9,936 nucleotides of DNA from JBBRHH01 sp038222915 (GTDB taxonomy: Bacteria; Planctomycetota; Phycisphaerae; Tepidisphaerales; Tepidisphaeraceae): NCBI GenBank assembly GCA_038222915.1, contig JBBRHH010000195.1, positions 1-9,936 on the forward strand. Reading direction: 5' to 3'. The notes under the pieces are model-generated. The model was not told the origin of the DNA. It searched no databases and was given only the letters and a program-made list of their open reading frames with translations. Shown here one piece after another: positions 7,395 through 9,936 of the stretch (position 1 is the stretch's first letter; the number at the start of each line of letters is the position of its first letter). Position numbers and translations under genes: made by a program.

Positions 7395-7423
7395 ACGCGG
7401 GTTCGACAACCTAAGGACTAGTG

Positions 7424-7460
7424 GGCCAGAGGCGCGGCGGAGGCGCCTCTGGCCTGTTTT
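7424..7460 (+). terminator. Rho-independent terminator of ugd
   Basis: GGCCAGAGGCGC (7424-7435) pairs perfectly over 12 bp with GCGCCTCTGGCC (7443-7454) around a 7-nt loop, and TGTTTT follows at once. It lies 30 nt after the ugd stop codon. Confidence 0.9.
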
Positions 7461-7566
7461 ATTGCGCGACCGCGATAGCAATCGCACGCGGGCGTTATTC
7501 ATATAAAGCGGTTATTCGGCTGCGCTTGCGGGATTTAGGCGGCGTATCGTCATTTTTCTGGAAACA

Positions 7567-7596
7567 TTCCCGTATTATTGCCGTTATGGGTATGAT
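7567..7596 (+). promoter_or_regulatory. Candidate promoter of the Gly/Asn-rich protein gene
   Basis: TATGAT (7591-7596) matches five of six -10 positions; a weak TTCCCG (7567-7572) lies 18 nt upstream. Transcription would start near 7603, about 50 nt before the ATG. The good -10 and the terminator upstream support a new transcript here, but the -35 is poor. Confidence 0.3.
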
Positions 7597-7655
7597 AGCA
7601 GCCAGTTGCTGGTGTTGGTCACGTGCAGTCGGGCAAGACAGGTCCAGGAGAAACA

Positions 7656-8492
7656 ATGAAAAACACGGGTAAGCTTGCGGTCGTTTTCCTGGCCATGGCA
7701 GGTTTCGCCGTCGACGGCGCCTTTGGCAGAGGCGGGGGTGGCGGTGGCGGCCGCGGTGGAATGACTGGTGGCCGCGGCGGCAATACGGGGGGATTCAACG
7801 GGAACAACAACAACGGCAATTACAATAACAACAATGGGAACAACCCAAACGCGAACAACCAACAGAACCAGCCCAACACGGCAAGCAATGCCCCTGCGGT
7901 GATTGCAGCGCGCAAAGAGCTCGCGGCGGCGCAGACTGAGGCAGAGAAGGCGGAGTCCAACCTCACAACCATTACGGTCAATCTGAAGTCGGCGTTTGAG
8001 ACCTCACCAGAATTTACGGCCGCGATGGCTGCCCAGACGCAGGCACAAGGTGAATACGATGCCGCCGTCGCTACGGCGAAATCCAAGCTGACGGACAACG
8101 CCGGATATCAGGATTCGCTCAAGCGAAAGGCGAAGGCGGAAAAGGAAATTGATGCGATGCATCAAAGGGGCGAGGCGCCCGAAGACGTGTTAAAGGTCAC
8201 CCAGCAGGCGTTGACCGCAGGCGCGGAAGCACATCGGCTCGAGTCGGAGGTGACGTCGGCCGATCCGAAAGTCACCAGTTCGAAGGCCAAACTGGTCGAA
8301 ACGGCGGGCGTTTTGTCGGCCATGCGGAAAGAGTTCGAAAAATCCGCTCGACAAAATACGGTGTGGCAGACGGCCAAGGCCACGCTGGATACAGCGCGGG
8401 CGAATCAGCAGAAGGCGCAGCTTGCCCTCAACAACCTCCTGAACGGCGGACTTCCCCCGGCCAAGCCCGAAGAGAAGGCTTCGGCCAACTAA
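7656..8492 (+). CDS. Exported Gly/Asn-rich protein with long helical region
   Basis: A 278-residue protein I cannot assign to a named family. A signal peptide (about 1-24, MKNTGKLAVVFLAMAGFAVDGAFG) is followed by an RGG-type glycine-rich stretch (25-46), an asparagine-rich low-complexity stretch (48-74, many N and G with Q at the end), and an Ala/Lys/Glu/Gln-rich region (about 80-265) that should be helical or coiled coil. Within it, four degenerate units can be lined up: near 116 (SPEFTAAMAAQ), 147 (NAGYQDSLKRK), 202 (DPKVTSSKAKL) and 233 (NTVWQTAKATL), each with a small turn, then an aromatic or hydrophobic residue, then an A/K-rich helix. The tail is polar. The ATG at 7656 has AGGAG five bases upstream. 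The makeup suggests a periplasmic or surface structural protein; binding to nucleic acid through RGG is possible but unproven. It converges on the next gene with a 15-nt gap. Confidence 0.85.
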   Translation: MKNTGKLAVVFLAMAGFAVDGAFGRGGGGGGGRGGMTGGRGGNTGGFNGNNNNGNYNNNNGNNPNANNQQNQPNTASNAPAVIAARKELAAAQTEAEKAESNLTTITVNLKSAFETSPEFTAAMAAQTQAQGEYDAAVATAKSKLTDNAGYQDSLKRKAKAEKEIDAMHQRGEAPEDVLKVTQQALTAGAEAHRLESEVTSADPKVTSSKAKLVETAGVLSAMRKEFEKSARQNTVWQTAKATLDTARANQQKAQLALNNLLNGGLPPAKPEEKASAN

Positions 8493-8507
8493 CAACGATC
8501 GCGCTGT

Positions 8508-8840
8508 TCAATACTCTTTCCACTCGATCAACCCGGCATCGATGTTAACCTGCGCGAGTTTTTTACATTTCTTCAATTCTGGGAAATAGATCTTGGCCTG
8601 AATGCGATCCATGTCGTATTCGGCCGCACGAAGTTCCTCGGATGCCGCCTCGCTCAGTTTCGTGCCATCGTCGGCGTGCATGAGGAGCGACCAGCGGCCA
8701 AAGGTCGGGGCAAATTCGCGAAATTCATCACTGGGTGCGAAGTCGCCATAGTGCCACGACGAATCGCCGCCGCGGACGGTGACAACGCCGACCGATTTGT
8801 CGTTGAGGTAGAGAATGCACTGATCGGTTTGGGCGGGCAT
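8508..8840 (-). CDS. Small hypothetical protein, 110 residues
   Basis: I do not recognise the family. The protein opens MPAQTDQCILYLNDKSVGVVTVRGGDSSWHYGDF, split here as a short polar start, then a strand pair with LNDKSVG and a Gly-Gly-Asp turn followed by WHYGDF. The middle has EFREFAPTFGRWSLLM, a helix rich in Glu/Ala (SEAASEELRAAEYDMDRIQ), and the end KIYFPELKKCKKLAQVNIDAGLIEWKEY. The mix of strands and one helix suggests a compact soluble alpha/beta protein; there is no signal peptide or membrane segment. Codon use and the even amino-acid make-up speak for a real gene, and no better frame exists on the other strand. It has no clear Shine-Dalgarno site, but a -10-like box sits right before the start. 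It converges on the Gly/Asn-rich gene and diverges from the HEAT gene. Confidence 0.75.
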   Translation of the reverse strand: MPAQTDQCILYLNDKSVGVVTVRGGDSSWHYGDFAPSDEFREFAPTFGRWSLLMHADDGTKLSEAASEELRAAEYDMDRIQAKIYFPELKKCKKLAQVNIDAGLIEWKEY

Positions 8841-8848
8841 GATTGAAG

Positions 8849-8854
8849 ATTCTA
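8849..8854 (-). promoter_or_regulatory. Candidate -10 box of a leaderless promoter
   Basis: TAGAAT (minus strand; five of six -10 matches) ends 8 nt before the ATG of the 110-residue protein. Transcription would begin at or within a few bases of the start codon, which fits the lack of a Shine-Dalgarno site. No good -35 box is seen. Confidence 0.4.
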
Positions 8855-8938
8855 CGCGGAAATGCAGGTGAGTGCCGCGCGACAGCGGGTAAATCGGCTA
8901 CTCAGCATTTGGTGGATACAGCAAAACGCCGGAGCGGC

Positions 8939-8944
8939 TATAAT
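8939..8944 (+). promoter_or_regulatory. Consensus -10 box of the HEAT-repeat gene
   Basis: A perfect TATAAT. Transcription would start near 8951, about 37 nt before the ATG at 8988. The matching -35 region is weak. The box overlaps an in-frame upstream ATG at 8943, which argues against that start. Confidence 0.45.
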
Positions 8945-8987
8945 GCCGCGGCCGTGCGATTGGGCGCGGCTCAATTCCGGGGTTTAC

Positions 8988-9936
8988 ATGCAGTCATATG
9001 CGTTTGGGCTTTTGGCCGGTCTGATGACCCTTCTGGGTGGCGGCGCCAATGATCTTCTGGATTACATGCCGACGGATGTTTTCTGGAAGGCGAAGCACAC
9101 AGACGTGACCGTGGTCTCCATGCTCGAGGAATTGAAGGAGCGTCAGGGAGAGGACATCAGCCAACTTATCAAGGACCTGGGCGCCGAAGAATTCGGCGCG
9201 CGTGAGGAAGCTGCCCGCAAGATCATTCTCCGAAAACCGGTTGTCATCCCGCAATTGAAGGCCGCGGTGAAAACGTCGAATGACCCGGAGATCATCAACC
9301 GCGTCAACCTGCTGATTGAAGAGTTGAGCAATGCCGCCAAAGGCAGCGAGGTTCGAAAGCTGATGGCGATTCGCGCTCTGGGTGAGAAGAAAGATAAAGG
9401 CGCGGTGGAGGCGCTGCGTAAGCTGACCGATTCCAAAGAGATGTTTGTCGCGGAGTATGCGCAACGTGCAATCGCCGCGATTGAAGGCAAGGCGGCGCCG
9501 GCCGCACCGGCGGTTCCGATCGATCAGGATCTCTGGACCTTCCCGAAGGATTGCGGGATTGTCGCGCAGGTTCATTACGCAGGGCTTGGCCGACAGGTCG
9601 ACGTTCGAAAGATGCTCGACGCCATGCCGATGCTTCCGGCCGAGCAGAAGGATCAGATGCTCAGCGAAATGTATACGCAATTGCTCGCGATTGCGGATCA
9701 AATCGGCAACATACGGATCGATGGCGGGACGTTAGGCGTGTCGAGCGATGTGGGCAACAAGGCGGGTTTTGCCGCATTTCTCATTCGCGGCCAGTATGAC
9801 GCCAAGGCAGTCGCGGCCTTCATGAAGAAAAAGCAAATCGCCGTGCAGAACATTGGCGACACCGAATGTTTCAATCCCGATGGCGCGACATTCTTTTCGA
9901 TGCCTGGTAACGACCGTGCACTTTTGCTGACAGGTC
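8988..9936 (+). CDS. HEAT-repeat-containing, probably exported protein (partial, 3' end missing)
   Basis: The frame is open for 316 codons from the ATG at 8988 to the right edge, so the C-terminus is missing. Residues 1-20 (MQSYAFGLLAGLMTLLGGGA) form a hydrophobic signal-like segment, though it lacks the usual basic start. Residues about 54-165 look like alpha-helical HEAT-type repeats: ISQLIKDLGAEEFGAREEAA (57-76), then PQLKAAVKTSNDPEIINRVN, and a second unit with VRKLMAIRALGEKKDKGAVE and EALRKLTDSKEMFVAEYAQR. A Pro/Ala linker (168-178) leads to a second domain (about 181 on, DLWTFPKDCGIVAQVHYAGL and later GGTLGVSSDVGNKAGFAAFL) that I do not recognise. HEAT repeats bind other proteins. A start at the in-frame ATG at 8943 would add 15 residues with two arginines to the signal, but it falls inside the TATAAT box. 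Function unknown. Confidence 0.85.
   Translation, partial: MQSYAFGLLAGLMTLLGGGANDLLDYMPTDVFWKAKHTDVTVVSMLEELKERQGEDISQLIKDLGAEEFGAREEAARKIILRKPVVIPQLKAAVKTSNDPEIINRVNLLIEELSNAAKGSEVRKLMAIRALGEKKDKGAVEALRKLTDSKEMFVAEYAQRAIAAIEGKAAPAAPAVPIDQDLWTFPKDCGIVAQVHYAGLGRQVDVRKMLDAMPMLPAEQKDQMLSEMYTQLLAIADQIGNIRIDGGTLGVSSDVGNKAGFAAFLIRGQYDAKAVAAFMKKKQIAVQNIGDTECFNPDGATFFSMPGNDRALLLTG

Noticed and set aside
4552..7410. The 12-mer GGGTTCGACAAC present at 4552-4563 and 7399-7410
   Set aside because: A few 12-base matches are expected by chance in 10 kb, and the flanks do not match.
8943..8987. Upstream in-frame ATG that would lengthen the HEAT-repeat protein by 15 residues
   Set aside because: The ATG lies inside a perfect TATAAT box, so the transcript would start after it; not fully excluded, since the longer start would give a more basic signal peptide.
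1..9936. tRNA, rRNA, CRISPR array, insertion sequence or attachment site
   Set aside because: None was seen: no evenly spaced repeats, no transposase or integrase motifs, and no cloverleaf-like sequence was recognised by eye.

Overview
This window looks like chromosome from a moderately GC-rich bacterium. The style of the genes suggests a planctomycete or a relative: exported helix-hairpin-helix and HEAT-repeat proteins, a Gly/Asn-rich secreted protein, large spacers and many singleton genes. That placement is inference from gene style; no rRNA or other marker is present.

Left block (1-2354): a minus-strand pair encodes a von Willebrand factor A (vWA) protein with a complete MIDAS metal site, then a PP2C-like phosphatase that runs off the left edge. 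Together they match two of the three proteins of the TerY-type phosphorylation triad (vWA, PP2C, Ser/Thr kinase); a kinase would be expected just outside the window. A good sigma70-like promoter and a Shine-Dalgarno site precede the vWA gene. Diverging from it is a small plus-strand gene resembling DUF6941 proteins. By eye this block is less GC-rich and has more mixed codon use than the next gene, so it may be accessory DNA.

Centre (2355-7460): ilvD (dihydroxy-acid dehydratase, branched-chain amino-acid synthesis) is complete, with all Fe-S cysteines. It is followed by an exported protein with three ComEA-like helix-hairpin-helix units and a small C-terminal aromatic domain, ending in a perfect 15-bp inverted repeat. 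After a 0.5-kb spacer comes ugd (UDP-glucose 6-dehydrogenase), which makes UDP-glucuronate for surface polysaccharide and ends in a textbook rho-independent terminator.

Right block (7461-9936): an exported Gly-rich/Asn-rich protein with a long Ala-rich helical region converges on a small minus-strand gene of unknown function. That small gene seems to have a leaderless promoter. It diverges from a HEAT-repeat-containing, probably exported protein that runs off the right edge. Apart from the vWA-PP2C pair the genes look like separate transcription units, each with its own ribosome site or promoter; no pathway links the central and right genes. I saw no tRNA, rRNA, CRISPR array, insertion sequence or attachment site.
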